From assembly GCA_026169575.1 (NCBI GenBank), contig JAPFCT010000040.1, positions 1-7,167 on the forward strand: 7,167 nt of DNA. The letters are read 5' to 3'. Shown one piece after another: positions 6,337-7,167 of this stretch. Position 1 is the first letter of the stretch. Each line of letters opens with the position of its first letter. The notes under the pieces are model-generated. The model saw only the letters and a program-made list of their open reading frames with translations. It ran no database searches and had not been told where the DNA came from. Made by a program: the position numbers and the translations under genes. This DNA comes from Faecalimonas sp. (GTDB lineage Bacteria; Bacillota_A; Clostridia; Lachnospirales; Lachnospiraceae).

Positions 6337-6936
6337 CTAGATCAGCTGTAAGCCGCTGATCCATGTCCCCGCATATACAAGTGCCAGACTGTACATGGCG
6401 ATCGATCCTGGTTTCCCTAGCAGGATAATGGCAGAGAACCGCTTCCATGACATTTTCGTAAGTCCTGCCAGCATACACAGCAAATCGTCCGGCGCACATG
6501 GGAAGAAAATCGCAAATGCAAAAAACTTATCAAATTTCCTGCCCTTTTCAAGCCACTGTGCATATTTTTCATACGTCTCTTCTCTGACAAAATATTTTAC
6601 AAAGCACTGTCCATACCGCCTTGCAAGATAAAAGTTGATCATTGATCCGATCACGATCCCGATATAGTTATAGAGAAGTCCCATCCACGGTCCAAATAAG
6701 ATTACGCCCGCCGCGCAGGAAATCCCTCCGGGAATGATCGGAATGACAACTTGTACCATCTGAATAAAGATAAAAAATAACGGTCCAAAGATTCCTCCAC
6801 GCTCTATCAACAGTTCCATCTTCGCCCGGTCTGTAAACAGTCCGTTCTGCATTCCATATATCACAAACAATCCCATTACGGTTATACTGACTGCTGTTAA
6901 AAAATGAATCGTATATCTTACTGATTTCCTGCTCAT
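6337..6936 (-). CDS. TVP38/TMEM64 (VTT-domain, DedA-superfamily) membrane protein
   Basis: Integral membrane protein of 199 residues from the preferred start. An N-terminal hydrophobic helix (about 9-28) is followed by the VTT domain: hydrophobic I-F-G-P-L-F-F-I-F-I, the re-entrant-loop motif I-P-I-I-P-G-G (about 65-71), L-F-G-P-W-M-G-L-L-Y-N-Y-I-G and N101-F-Y-L-A-R-R-Y-G. A second half-motif F-F-P-C-A-P-D-D (about 144-151) and L-A-G-L-T-K-M-S-W are hallmarks of the family. VTT/DedA proteins are linked to lipid scrambling or polyprenyl-phosphate recycling in various organisms; the substrate here is unknown. It is the first gene of the operon with two glycolipid glycosyltransferases (19-nt gap), suggesting a lipid-related role. 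A longer start at 6942 adds M-Q, but its spacing to the binding site would be only one base, so 6936 is preferred. Confidence 0.87.
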   Translation of the reverse strand: MSRKSVRYTIHFLTAVSITVMGLFVIYGMQNGLFTDRAKMELLIERGGIFGPLFFIFIQMVQVVIPIIPGGISCAAGVILFGPWMGLLYNYIGIVIGSMINFYLARRYGQCFVKYFVREETYEKYAQWLEKGRKFDKFFAFAIFFPCAPDDLLCMLAGLTKMSWKRFSAIILLGKPGSIAMYSLALVYAGTWISGLQLI

Positions 6937-6943
6937 TTGCATA

Positions 6944-6950
6944 CCCCCTT
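6944..6950 (-). promoter_or_regulatory. Ribosome binding site deciding the start of the VTT protein
   Basis: AAGGGGG on the - strand lies seven bases before the ATG at 6936 but only one base before the ATG at 6942. Normal spacing favours 6936. Confidence 0.6.
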
Positions 6951-6962
6951 TGTATACTCCTT

Positions 6963-6971
6963 ATCATATCA
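6963..6971 (-). promoter_or_regulatory. Possible extended -10 promoter of the glycolipid operon
   Basis: The - strand reads TGATATGAT, an extended -10 element (TGn followed by TATGAT, five of six consensus bases). The start point would be near 6956, giving a leader of about 20 nt. No good -35 box is found at 16-18 bp (AAGATA at 17), which extended -10 promoters can tolerate. The call is tentative. Confidence 0.4.
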
Positions 6972-7167
6972 GCATAAATTTAAATTATCTTGAGGGGATT
7001 ATTAAGAAAAATGAAAGATTTTCTTTGGATATTCCAAATGCAGTCCGCCCTTTATTTTTATAGATTTTATCTGTTCCTCATTTCTTTCCCCTGCGTTTTA
7101 TGATACAATCTACAAAACGGCAAATCATGAAACTTTCAGTGCTTCCTGATTGCCAACAGCCAGAAAG
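6972..7167. other. Upstream intergenic region at the right edge, no supported gene
   Basis: AT-rich region ahead of the - strand operon. It holds the palindrome at 7024-7038, a + strand TGATACAAT (7101-7109) resembling an extended -10 without a good -35, and an imperfect inverted repeat GGCAAATCA (7119-7127) with TGATTGCC (7147-7154). A 30-codon hydrophobic + frame (7011-7103) exists but has only a distant GAGGGG ribosome binding site, so it is not called as a gene. Confidence 0.45.
7024..7038. repeat. 15-bp palindrome upstream of the glycolipid operon
   Basis: TTTGGA (7024-7029) and TCCAAA (7033-7038) are perfect inverted arms around TAT. It lies about 55 bp upstream of the putative -10 element, with no T-run of terminator type. 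It may be a regulator binding site or chance in AT-rich DNA. Confidence 0.35.

Noticed and set aside
7119..7154. Imperfect inverted repeat near the right edge
   Set aside because: Eight pairs with a bulge, a 19-nt loop and no T-run; too weak to call a terminator or structured RNA from this window alone.

Overview
The window looks like the chromosome of a low-to-mid GC Gram-positive anaerobe, most likely a Lachnospiraceae-type clostridium. I infer this from the strong AGGAGG-type ribosome binding sites, the AT-rich intergenic regions with consensus sigma-A promoters and U-tailed hairpin terminators, the 'HDDAF' form of the ATP-type PEP carboxykinase, and a glycolipid glycosyltransferase pair of the kind found in Firmicutes. 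The genus cannot be resolved by reading alone.

Layout. The left third (1-1910) reads on the + strand. It holds the C-terminal part of an unrecognised protein (ends 412), then a tight three-gene run: two GNAT-family acetyltransferases (516-959 and 985-1491) and a small unrecognised protein (1501-1812), closed by a clear hairpin terminator (1878-1910). The stretch 1911-2103 is non-coding as far as I can see, apart from a cysteine-rich open frame of doubtful meaning.

The rest reads on the - strand. pckA (2202-3890) is a stand-alone transcription unit with its own consensus promoter (TTGACA, 17 bp, GATAAT), a perfect ribosome binding site and a strong terminator (2107-2152). Its promoter carries a direct repeat around the -10 box and a degenerate cre-like sequence in the spacer, suggesting transcriptional control. 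Upstream of pckA, separated by another terminator (about 4022-4065), is a three-gene - strand operon, in transcription order: a VTT/TVP38/DedA-type membrane protein (6936-6337), a GT4 glycosyltransferase resembling 1,2-diacylglycerol 3-glucosyltransferases (6317-5064), and a second GT4 enzyme resembling the CpoA-type glycosyltransferase (5161-4145) that adds the second hexose.

How the genes may work together. The two glycosyltransferases would act in sequence on diacylglycerol at the inner membrane leaflet to make mono- and dihexosyl-diacylglycerol, which are membrane lipids and possible lipoteichoic acid anchors. The membrane protein ahead of them belongs to a superfamily linked to lipid scrambling or flipping, so a role in moving or distributing the product is an attractive but unproven inference. 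The two glycosyltransferase genes overlap by 98 bp, which is unusually long. No mobile element, CRISPR array, tRNA or rRNA gene was seen.
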